64,000 bases of DNA. It comes from Leyella stercorea (GTDB lineage Bacteria > Bacteroidota > Bacteroidia > Bacteroidales > Bacteroidaceae). A program made the position numbers and the translations under genes. Positions 29,019 through 38,230 of this stretch are shown piece by piece (the stretch's first letter is position 1; every line of letters starts with the position of its first letter). The notes below the pieces were generated by a model, which was given only the letters and a program-made list of their open reading frames with translations, was not told the origin of the DNA and did not search any database. The stretch lies in contig NZ_JADYUF010000016.1 of NCBI RefSeq assembly GCF_021531655.1, forward strand, positions 1 through 64,000, read 5' to 3'.

Positions 29019-30563
29019 ATGAACAAATCTCTTCTATTAGCCTCGGCAGGCATTGCTTGCGTGCCAACGCTGCTTGCGGCTAAGACAGCAAAGGCCGCTA
29101 AGGCCAACGACCCGACACGCCCCAACATCATATTTATATTGTGCGACGACATGGGATATGGCGACCTTGCATGCTATGGACAGCCCTATATCTCTACGCC
29201 CAACATCGACCGCATGGCAAGCGAGGGCATGCGCTTCACTCAGGCATACGCCGGTTCGCCCGTATCGGCACCGTCGCGAGCTACCATTATGACCGGTCAG
29301 CACTCGGGACACTCGCATGTACGTGGCAACAAGGAGTACTGGTCGTACAAGAATACCGTGAAGTATGGCGACAACGTCGACTTCGCCGTAGTAGGTCAGG
29401 AGCCTTACGACCCTGCCCATAAGATTCTGCCCGAAATGCTCAAGGACCGCGGCTATCGCACAGGCGTGTTCGGCAAGTGGGCAGGAGGTTATGAAGGTTC
29501 GGCTTCAACACCCGACAAGCGTGGCATCGACGAGTTCTATGGCTACATCTGCCAGTTCCAGGCTCACCTGTATTATCCCAACTTCCTCAACCGCTTCTCG
29601 CGTTCGCAGGGCGACACAGCCGTTGTGCGTGAGGTGATGGAGGATAACATCAAGTATCCGATGTTTGGCAAGGACTACTTCAAGCGCACCCAGTACTCTG
29701 CACGTATCATACACGACAAGGCTCTGGAGTGGATTGACAGTCAGGATGCCGAGCATCCGTTTGTGGGCTTTTTCACCTACACTCTGCCCCATGCCGAGCT
29801 GGCTCAGCCCGACGACCAGATACTCGAAGGTTACAAGAAGAAGTTCTTCGTCGACAAGACCTGGGGCGGACAGGAAGGCTCGCGCTATAATCCCGTAGAG
29901 CATACACACGCCCATTTCGCCGGAATGATAACCCGTCTGGACTCGTACGTAGGTGAAGTGATGGCCAAACTGAAAGAGAAGGGACTCGACAAGAACACTC
30001 TCGTCATCTTCACAAGCGACAACGGACCTCACGAGGAGGGCGGTGCCGATCCCGAATACTTCGGTCGCGACGGCAAACTGCGCGGATTGAAGCGCCAGTG
30101 CTACGAGGGTGGCATACGCATTCCGTTCATAGCATGGTGGCCGGGACGCATTCAGGCTGGCACAACAAGCGACTTGCAGTTTGCCTTCTACGACCTTATG
30201 CCTACATTCTGCGACCTTGCCGGTGTGAAGAACTTCCGCAAGCGCTACACCAACCGTGCCCTGCCAGGCGACGGTTTCGACGGCATCAGCATCGCGCCGA
30301 CACTCCTTGGCAATGCCGACAAGCAGCAGCTGCACGACCATCTGTACTGGGAGTTCCACGAGACCGATCAGATTGGTGTGCGCCGAGGCGACTGGAAACT
30401 GGTAGTAGTAAAGGGTAAGCCACGTCTGTACAATCTCGCCAACGACCTGCACGAGGACATTGACGTGTCAGACAAGCATCCCGAAATCGTCAAGCAGCTC
30501 ATTGACGTAATCAAGAAGGAGCATACCGACAACCCGATGTTCAAGGTTACGCTGCCATATTAA
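29019..30563 (+). CDS. Secreted serine-type sulfatase
   Basis: The 514-residue alkaline-phosphatase-superfamily sulfatase has an N-terminal signal sequence and metal-binding residues in FILCDDMGYGD (D43, D44). The sulfatase signature at residues 83-87 is S-A-P-S-R followed by ATIMTG. The first residue is Ser rather than Cys, so activation to formylglycine would need an anaerobic radical SAM maturase (anSME), which is not in this window. A second metal site is in TSDNGPHEEGG. The C-terminal part (RRGDWKLVVVKGKPRLYNLANDLHE) is typical of type I sulfatases. It likely removes sulfate from a glycan taken up by the neighbouring SusCD pair; the substrate cannot be deduced by eye. Confidence 0.92.
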   Translation: MNKSLLLASAGIACVPTLLAAKTAKAAKANDPTRPNIIFILCDDMGYGDLACYGQPYISTPNIDRMASEGMRFTQAYAGSPVSAPSRATIMTGQHSGHSHVRGNKEYWSYKNTVKYGDNVDFAVVGQEPYDPAHKILPEMLKDRGYRTGVFGKWAGGYEGSASTPDKRGIDEFYGYICQFQAHLYYPNFLNRFSRSQGDTAVVREVMEDNIKYPMFGKDYFKRTQYSARIIHDKALEWIDSQDAEHPFVGFFTYTLPHAELAQPDDQILEGYKKKFFVDKTWGGQEGSRYNPVEHTHAHFAGMITRLDSYVGEVMAKLKEKGLDKNTLVIFTSDNGPHEEGGADPEYFGRDGKLRGLKRQCYEGGIRIPFIAWWPGRIQAGTTSDLQFAFYDLMPTFCDLAGVKNFRKRYTNRALPGDGFDGISIAPTLLGNADKQQLHDHLYWEFHETDQIGVRRGDWKLVVVKGKPRLYNLANDLHEDIDVSDKHPEIVKQLIDVIKKEHTDNPMFKVTLPY

Positions 30564-30628
30564 TAACAGGCGAACCTTATATATATAATATGTGTATCCT
30601 ATATATATAATAGGTGAACCGGGTCAAG

Positions 30629-30679
30629 CGCCCCATAAGGCAGGCATTGTATGTTAATGCTTCCTTATGGGGCGTTTTT
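30629..30679 (+). terminator. Terminator after the sulfatase gene
   Basis: CGCCCCATAAGG pairs with CCTTATGGGGCG, with the loop in between, followed by TTTTTA. Confidence 0.85.
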
Positions 30680-30734
30680 AGAAGTCACGCCATCTCACCG
30701 TCTCACCATCCCAACTTTCATATCCAGCCGTTAA

Positions 30735-32303
<1,569 letters not shown>

Positions 32304-32470
32304 TCGCTGCCACGTGCAGAATCAAACGACGCTACGCCCATCACGATTTTGGGCTACAGCATAAAAGGCAATGGCCTGTGTAGATGTCTGTATCTGACAA
32401 CTGCACAGACCATTGCTTTCACCGGTTTAAATATAACGCAAATTCGACGGATAACATCCGTGTTGACAAG

Positions 32471-33904
32471 ATGAAGATAAAAACACTGTTGGTTGCTATG
32501 TCGCTCACGGCAGGCAGCGCTTTTGCCCAGACCGCCGACCCGATAATAATGACCATTGGTGGCAAGAACATCACACGGTCGGAGTTTGAGTATGCCTACA
32601 ACAAGAATGCTGCTGAATCCACGATAGACAGAAAAAGCATAGAAGAATATGTCGACCTGTTTGTCAACTACAAGCTTAAGGTCATTGCAGCCGAGCAGGC
32701 TGGCATTGACACTACAGCTGCATTCCGCAAGGAATTTCTCATGTATCGCGACCAGCAGGTACGCCCTTCGTTCATTGACGACGACGACATAGAGCGCGAG
32801 GCGCGTAACATCTACAAGCAGACACAGACACGAATCGATGCCGAAGGGGGAATGGTGCATCCGCAGCACATTCTTGTGGCACTGTCGCAGCAGGCTGATG
32901 CCAAGCAGCAACGGGCAGCATCGCTTAAGGCAGATTCTATATATAAAGCCCTGATTGGCGGGGCTGACTTCGCCGACATGGCGCGCCGGATGTCCGACGA
33001 TAAGGGTTCGGGCATGCGAGGGGGCGACTTGTCGTGGATACAACGCGGACAAACAATCAAGGAATTTGAGCAACAGGCGTTCGCTCTGAACAAGGGCGAA
33101 ATGTCCAAACCATTCCTCTCGCCTTATGGCTATCATATTGTGAGAGTGGTAGACAAGCGCAATTTCTTCCCATACGACTCCGTACGTGCCGACATAAGAC
33201 GCTTTATCGAAAGCCGCGGACTGCGCGAGCGCATCATTTCGGCTCGTATCGACTCCATAGCCAAGCTCTCCAAGCCGGCGCTCACACCCCAGCAGGTGAT
33301 TGATCGACGTGCAGAAGAACTGATGAACGGCTCTACCGAGATGGGTGGATTGATACGCGAGTATCACGACGGACTCCTGCTGTACGAGATATCAAACCGT
33401 ATGGTGTGGGAACGGGCTGCTAACGACACCCGGGCCCAGCAAGCATTCTTCAAGAAGAATCGCAAGAAATATACGTGGACAGAACCGCGATTCAAGGGAG
33501 CGGCTTTCTATACACGCAACCAGAAGGATGCCGAAGCCGTAAGAAAATTGCTGCGCAGCATGCCGTTCGACAAATGGACAGAGGCGCTGAAGACACATTT
33601 CAACGATTCTACCGAGCGCATCAAGGCAGTTGTAGGCATCTTTGCCAAGGGCGACAATGCCACAGTCGACCGCGCAGAATATGGCATCGACAAGACCGAT
33701 GCATCCACATTGAGCAACGATATATATAATGTAGAGGGCACATTCGGCAAGATGATAAAGCGTCCGCAGGCTTATACCGACGTGCGCGAACTTGTAGTGT
33801 CTGACCTGCAGGAGCAACTCGAACATAAATGGGTGGCTGAATTGCGACGCAAGTATGCTGTGCATGTCAACCGCGAGGTGCTCGCTACGGTCAACAGGCA
33901 TTAG
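32471..33904 (+). CDS. Periplasmic parvulin-type peptidyl-prolyl isomerase
   Basis: The 477-residue exported protein (signal peptide ends GSAFAQ) has an N-terminal chaperone-like region (IIMTIGGKNITRSEFEYAYNKN). One clear parvulin domain lies at about residues 125-240 (PQHILVAL, then GADFADMARRMSDDKGSGMRGGDLSWIQRG and LSPYGYHIVRVVDKR). The C-terminal 230 residues are less conserved and may be a second, degenerate isomerase or substrate-binding part. It probably folds outer-membrane proteins. The reading frame opens at 32384, but the signal peptide starts at 32471. It is followed 65 bp later by the SurA-like gene. Confidence 0.88.
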   Translation: MKIKTLLVAMSLTAGSAFAQTADPIIMTIGGKNITRSEFEYAYNKNAAESTIDRKSIEEYVDLFVNYKLKVIAAEQAGIDTTAAFRKEFLMYRDQQVRPSFIDDDDIEREARNIYKQTQTRIDAEGGMVHPQHILVALSQQADAKQQRAASLKADSIYKALIGGADFADMARRMSDDKGSGMRGGDLSWIQRGQTIKEFEQQAFALNKGEMSKPFLSPYGYHIVRVVDKRNFFPYDSVRADIRRFIESRGLRERIISARIDSIAKLSKPALTPQQVIDRRAEELMNGSTEMGGLIREYHDGLLLYEISNRMVWERAANDTRAQQAFFKKNRKKYTWTEPRFKGAAFYTRNQKDAEAVRKLLRSMPFDKWTEALKTHFNDSTERIKAVVGIFAKGDNATVDRAEYGIDKTDASTLSNDIYNVEGTFGKMIKRPQAYTDVRELVVSDLQEQLEHKWVAELRRKYAVHVNREVLATVNRH

Positions 33905-33969
33905 AATGCTGAAGCCGATATTGCAAAGTGAGTAATCATTAAGATATAGAATAAAACAAAAAGAGATAG

Positions 33970-35445
33970 ATGAAAAAATCAAAATCAATATTAATGGCTA
34001 TTGCAGCTGTATTGCTGTGTGCTGGCATCGGTGCCAATGCGCAGCGTGGCAAGGGTCTTGTGATTGATGCAAAGTCGCAGCCCGACACATCGGCAGTAGC
34101 CATTTCTGACACGGCACAGAGCCGTGCTGTGGATGCCGACTTCAAGGCTCCCGAGCATAGTGTGGTTGATGAGGTGATTTGGGTGGTAGGCGACGAGCCT
34201 ATACTCAAGTCGGATGTTGAGATGACACGACTCCAGGGCGAGGCCGAAGGAGTGACATGGCACGGCGATCCCGACTGCGCCATTCCCGAGCAGATTGCCG
34301 TTCAGAAACTCTTCCTGCATCAGGCTGAGATTGACTCAATACAGGTTACAGAGGGTGAGATAGCCCAAAACATCGACATGCAGATCAATCGCTGGATACA
34401 GCAGGCCGGTTCTAAGGAGAAGCTTGAGGAATACAAGAAGATGAGCGTTGCTCAGATGCGTTCGCAATTGCACGACGACTTCCGTAACAACCAGCTCATA
34501 CAGCAGATGAAGGAGAAGCTTGTGAGCGACATTTCGGTTACACCTTCTGACGTGCGCAACTATTTCCGCGACATGCCAGAGGACAGTATCCCCTTCGTTC
34601 CTACTGAAGTTGAGGTGGAGATAATCACACGTCAGCCCCAGATTGACCAGGAGGAGATAAATAGAGTAAAGAACGATTTGCGCGATTATACCGACCGTGT
34701 CAACAAGGGCGAGACTTCTTTCGCCACATTGGCGCGTCTTTACTCAGAAGATCCTGGCTCGGCTCGTCAGGGAGGTGAGATGGATTACGTAGGTCGAGGA
34801 ATGCTCGACCCTGCCTTTGCAAGTGTAGCGTTCAACCTGACCGACCCCAAGAAGATTTCGAAGATTGTAGAGTCGGAGTATGGATTCCACATCATCCAGC
34901 TTATCGACAAGCGTGGCGACAAGATCAAGGTGCGCCACATACTACGCATTCCGCGCGTTTCGCCCGAGGCTGTTGACTCTATGCGTACACGTCTCGACTC
35001 GCTTGCAACCGACATACGTGCCGCAAAGGTGACATTTGAGGAGGCTGCCCAGGTGGTATCCGACGACAAAGACACCCGCAACAATCACGGACTCATGTCG
35101 TACAACGGACAGGACGGACGCACATCGAAGTTCCAGATGAAGGACCTTCCGACAGAAGTGGCTCGCGAAGTGGAGCACATGGAAGTGGGCGATGTAAGCA
35201 AAGCGTTCCAGATGATAAACGAAAAGGGCAAGACGGTGGCTGCCATAGTCAAGCTGAAGAGCCGCACTCCTGCCCACCGCGCCTCCATTACCGAAGACTA
35301 TCAGGTGATGAAGAACGTGGTATTGCAGAAAGAACGCGCCGACTTCCTCCACCAGTGGGTAGTCAACAAGATCAAGACCACATACGTAAAGATGAACGAC
35401 CGCTGCAAGAAGTGCAAGTTTGAGTATGAGGGATGGATCAAATGA
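33970..35445 (+). CDS. SurA-like outer-membrane protein chaperone / peptidyl-prolyl isomerase
   Basis: The 491-residue protein has a signal peptide (ending GIGANAQ). A SurA N-terminal type domain is at about residues 60-200 (VVDEVIWVVGDEPILKSDVEMTRLQ). A parvulin domain is at about 215-320 (LYSEDPGSARQGGEMDYVGRGMLDPAF, then SEYGFHIIQLIDKRGDKIKVRHIL). A second, weaker parvulin domain covers about 325-430. This is the SurA layout, a periplasmic chaperone for beta-barrel proteins. Four Cys-x-x-Cys-like residues are absent except a terminal CKKCKF pair, which is unusual. It sits between another parvulin and the OstA-like gene, a conserved Bacteroidales neighbourhood. Confidence 0.88.
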   Translation: MKKSKSILMAIAAVLLCAGIGANAQRGKGLVIDAKSQPDTSAVAISDTAQSRAVDADFKAPEHSVVDEVIWVVGDEPILKSDVEMTRLQGEAEGVTWHGDPDCAIPEQIAVQKLFLHQAEIDSIQVTEGEIAQNIDMQINRWIQQAGSKEKLEEYKKMSVAQMRSQLHDDFRNNQLIQQMKEKLVSDISVTPSDVRNYFRDMPEDSIPFVPTEVEVEIITRQPQIDQEEINRVKNDLRDYTDRVNKGETSFATLARLYSEDPGSARQGGEMDYVGRGMLDPAFASVAFNLTDPKKISKIVESEYGFHIIQLIDKRGDKIKVRHILRIPRVSPEAVDSMRTRLDSLATDIRAAKVTFEEAAQVVSDDKDTRNNHGLMSYNGQDGRTSKFQMKDLPTEVAREVEHMEVGDVSKAFQMINEKGKTVAAIVKLKSRTPAHRASITEDYQVMKNVVLQKERADFLHQWVVNKIKTTYVKMNDRCKKCKFEYEGWIK

Positions 35446-35476
35446 TCCGATTATGCTTTAAAAGGCTTATTGTTTA

Positions 35477-37135
35477 ATGGTAATGAATGAAAATAATTCT
35501 ATAAAAATGAAATGGCATAGAATCGTCGTTCTGACGGTTCTATGCCTTTTTGGCTTTAGCCTGATGGCAACATTGGCGGCTCCATACAAAAAGAAGAAGC
35601 GCCAGAAAACAGACGAACGCGTGTATCTTGTACATGCCGACGAGTTGAGTTACGACCAATGGGGAGCCGTGCCTGGAGCCCAAATACTCAAGGGCAAGGT
35701 GCATTTCAAGCACGCCGGAATGCAGTTGTGGTGCGACAGCGCCTACTTCTTTCAGGTGGAGAATTCGGTTGAGGCTTTCGGACACGTGCGCTTCAGGCAG
35801 GGCGACACCCTCTCGCTCACCTGTGACCATGCCGACTACAACGGTGCCGAGCAGATGATGCACGCCCGCAAGAACGTGGTGCTGAAGCATCGCACGCAGA
35901 CCTTGTACACCGACTCGCTCGACTACGACCGCATGTACAGTCTTGCCTACTTCTTCGAGGGTGGCAAACTGGTAGACGGCAAGGACCGTCTCGTGAGCGA
36001 CTGGGGTGCATACAGCACGGCAACGCGCGAGGCTTCGTTCTATTATGGAGTCGAGATGTTCTCGGGCAAGAACCATATCACCACCGACACCTTGCATTAC
36101 GACACCCGTACGCAGATAGCCCACGTCGTAGGTCCGTCCACTATCAAGTCGAAGGGTACGATTATCCACACCACCGATGCCTACACCAACTCGCGCACCG
36201 ACCGCTCGCAGCTGTTCGGACGTTCTACCATCATCGACGGCGACAAGACCATTACGGGCGACTCGCTGTTCCACGACAACTCAAACGGCGACAACGAAGG
36301 ATACGGCAACGTGATATATGTCGACAAGAAGAACAAGAACGAGATGCATGCCAACCGACTCTTCTACAACGAGAAGACCGGATACGGATATGCCACCGAC
36401 CGCGCCTTGCTGCTCGACTATTCGCAGCGCGACACGCTATGGATGCATGCTGACTCGATGAAGATATACACCTTCAACATAAACACGGACTCGGTATACC
36501 GCAAGGTGCATGCCTTCCCGCATGTGCGTGCCTACCGTCAGGACGTTCAGGCGGTGTGCGACTCGCTCGTGTTCAACTCGCTCGACTCGTGCATGACAAT
36601 GTATCGCGACCCGATAGCGTGGAATCTCAACCGCCAGATACTTGGCGAAGAGATAAAGGTGTACTTTGCCGACTCAACCGTTCGCAAGGCTGAGGTCATC
36701 GAACAGGCATTGTCAGTAGAGCAGATTGACGCCAAGGACCACTTCAACCAGGTGTCGTCGAAGCGTATGGACGCTTATTTCACCGATGGAGCCATGCGCC
36801 GTACTGATGCCATAGGCAACGTAATGACTATATATTATAATCGTGACGAGAAGGACTCTGTACTCACCGAGCTGAATTATCTCGAAACCGACACCATGCG
36901 AATGTTCATGTCTGCCGACCGACAGCTTGAACGTATATGGGCATCGAAGGCCACCGGCACAATGTATCCGATCACTCAGGTGCCGCCCGACAAGTCGAAG
37001 CTGCCCTCGTTCGAATGGTTTGACTATATACGACCGCTCGACAAGAACGACATTTTCGAATGGCGTGGCAAGAAGAGCGGCACACAACTCAAGAAAATAC
37101 AGCGACGCGAAGCACCGCTGCAAAAGTTCGATTGA
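35477..37135 (+). CDS. OstA-like protein (LptA/LptD N-terminal family)
   Basis: The 552-residue protein has an N-terminal hydrophobic segment (about residues 13-33, signal peptide or anchor). Many OstA-type beta-jellyroll repeats follow, visible as alternating strands with recurring D-S-A-x-F / L-x-C-D-x-A-x-Y patterns (WCDSAYFFQVENSVEAFGHV, TLSLTCDHADYNG). The family covers LptA, LptC and the N-terminal part of LptD, which carry LPS across the periplasm. The Bacteroidetes member is longer than LptA and lacks the LptD barrel. Possible starts are ATG 35477, 35483 and 35507; all keep the signal region. It lies 31 bp after the SurA-like gene, consistent with joint envelope assembly. Confidence 0.82.
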   Translation: MVMNENNSIKMKWHRIVVLTVLCLFGFSLMATLAAPYKKKKRQKTDERVYLVHADELSYDQWGAVPGAQILKGKVHFKHAGMQLWCDSAYFFQVENSVEAFGHVRFRQGDTLSLTCDHADYNGAEQMMHARKNVVLKHRTQTLYTDSLDYDRMYSLAYFFEGGKLVDGKDRLVSDWGAYSTATREASFYYGVEMFSGKNHITTDTLHYDTRTQIAHVVGPSTIKSKGTIIHTTDAYTNSRTDRSQLFGRSTIIDGDKTITGDSLFHDNSNGDNEGYGNVIYVDKKNKNEMHANRLFYNEKTGYGYATDRALLLDYSQRDTLWMHADSMKIYTFNINTDSVYRKVHAFPHVRAYRQDVQAVCDSLVFNSLDSCMTMYRDPIAWNLNRQILGEEIKVYFADSTVRKAEVIEQALSVEQIDAKDHFNQVSSKRMDAYFTDGAMRRTDAIGNVMTIYYNRDEKDSVLTELNYLETDTMRMFMSADRQLERIWASKATGTMYPITQVPPDKSKLPSFEWFDYIRPLDKNDIFEWRGKKSGTQLKKIQRREAPLQKFD

Positions 37136-37182
37136 AAGGCGACAAATTCGCTATAAAATAACAGCGCAGCCCTTTGGTCTTG

Positions 37183-37309
37183 CAAATGTATTCGTTTTGA
37201 CGTGCAAAAGGACTACATTTGCAAGGCAAAAGGGCTCCTTTTGTATGCTAAAAGGACTCCTTTTGCACTCCAAAAGGACTCGTTTTGAATGCCAAAAGGA
37301 CTCCTTTTG
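37183..37309. repeat. 22-bp-period palindrome array C (6 units)
   Basis: Six 17-bp units start at 37183, 37205, 37227, 37249, 37271 and 37293. Spacers are acgtg, caagg, tatgc, cactc and aatgc. The first unit (CAAATGTATTCGTTTTG) and second (CAAAAGGACTACATTTG) carry a substituted half-site, AATGTA or its complement, also seen in array E. Confidence 0.92.
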
Positions 37310-37334
37310 AAAAGCCGCCCGATTCAGTCCTGAA

Positions 37335-37416
37335 ATGAATACGTTATCGTTGGCAGATGAATACGTTATCGTTGGCAGATGAATACGTTATCATAGCCCG
37401 ATGAATACGTATTCAT
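37335..37416. repeat. 22-bp tandem repeat ending in a perfect palindrome
   Basis: ATGAATACGTTATC recurs at 37335, 37357 and 37379, and a variant at 37401, each exactly 22 bp apart. The last copy is ATGAATACGTATTCAT, a perfect 16-bp palindrome at 37401-37416. It follows array C with the same period but a different core sequence. Confidence 0.9.
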
Positions 37417-37503
37417 ATTAACTTGCAATCTTGAGCTTATAATAAGTAACAGTTCAGAATAATCATTACATATATATGAGGATGGTGTCAAAACTCATAC
37501 AAT

Positions 37504-37702
37504 GCGGGCTGAAAGCCCAAAGTTTTCCATAGCCCAGGGCAACGCCCTGGGTATAAGGTATTTACCGACAATGCGCCCTGTAAGGGCAACTTTAATATTA
37601 CATTATTTTTTACAGTTGCCCTTACAGGGCGCGTTGCCGCTTTGTATCCGTTTACCCAGGGCGTTGCCCTGGGCTATGAAGGTCATTGGGCTTTCAGCCC
37701 GC
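37504..37702. repeat. Nested 199-bp palindrome (large REP-like element)
   Basis: Three arm pairs are nested symmetrically. Outer: 37504-37520 (GCGGGCTGAAAGCCCAA) with 37686-37702. Middle: 37528-37553 with 37653-37678, containing CCCAGGGCAACGCCCTGGG. Inner: 37573-37591 (GCGCCCTGTAAGGGCAACT) with 37614-37632. Gaps on the two sides are equal within one base, and the centre is a 22-bp AT-rich loop. Each arm is itself a small palindrome. A flanking GTGTCAAAACTC at 37486-37497 is the complement of the GAGTTTTGACAC seen near position 56. Related copies are at 20312-20533 and, degenerate, at 56-215. Confidence 0.93.
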
Positions 37703-37836
37703 TTTGTTTTTACTCTTGCCTAATCCTCTTATAGAAAGTAGCTCATATAAAAATAAATATGACCATATACTTATAGCCACTCTAATAGTCGGATGAACCA
37801 TAAACCATTCCATCTAAAATAAAAAGTTCCTTCATT

Positions 37837-38091
37837 ATGTATTTTTTCAATCGCCGTCCACGTGGATTTCACTATACAATGCGCTTCAGCAACGAGCGTC
37901 GCGACCTCGTCGACGACCTTCGTCGGGGTGTATCGCCCGAAGTTCTGGCACAACGTTCGCTTCAGGAAGAAGCCGGACAGACCGGTTGCACAAGACGCCG
38001 ACGCAGCACACGCGGCATGTATTTTGCCACAGGAGTCATGGTTGTAGTAGTGCTGATAATTCTTCTGGCAGCCATTTTGCTGTTGGTTTGA
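37837..38091 (+). CDS. Small membrane protein upstream of mutL
   Basis: The 84-residue protein opens with FNRRPRGFHYTMRFSNERRDLVDDL, a basic, conserved-looking cytoplasmic part. It ends in one membrane helix (about residues 61-84, YFATGVMVVVVLIILLAAILLLV). Bacteroidales genomes commonly have a short protein of this kind (R-x-PRGFHH start, C-terminal helix) just before mutL, but its role is unknown. It starts 134 bp after the nested palindrome and ends 139 bp before mutL. Codon use matches real genes here. Confidence 0.75.
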   Translation: MYFFNRRPRGFHYTMRFSNERRDLVDDLRRGVSPEVLAQRSLQEEAGQTGCTRRRRSTRGMYFATGVMVVVVLIILLAAILLLV

Positions 38092-38125
38092 ACGGCAGCC
38101 AAAGACAATAAAGTGCTGACTATAG

Positions 38126-38157
38126 TTTGTATTTATGATAAAAATGCTTATATTTGC
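38126..38157 (+). promoter_or_regulatory. Promoter of mutL
   Basis: TTTG at 38126-38129 and TATATTTGC at 38149-38157 fit the TTTG-N19-TAnnTTTG layout. The leader is about 65 nt and holds two copies of ATTCAGTTGCAATA. Confidence 0.75.
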
Positions 38158-38230
38158 ATCTAAAGAAAACATTCAGTTGCAATAACAGCAAAGATTCAGT
38201 TGCAATATTTGCACACAACCCGTAAATCCT

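Larger units (their letters stand above)
37136..37836. other. Repeat-rich intergenic region of 700 bp
   Basis: The region is free of genes and holds three distinct repeat structures in sequence: the palindrome array at 37183-37309, a 22-bp tandem repeat at 37335-37416 and the nested palindrome at 37504-37702. It is the densest repeat region in the window. A 73-codon reading frame at 37502-37723 lies within the palindrome and is rejected. Confidence 0.8.

Noticed and set aside
32354..33367. 337-codon minus-strand frame opposite the parvulin gene
   Set aside because: No domain pattern, and it covers the signal peptide and the parvulin motifs of the real gene.
37502..37723. 73-codon frame in the nested palindrome
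   Set aside because: It is a by-product of the GC-rich repeat; the same repeat elsewhere does not keep the frame.
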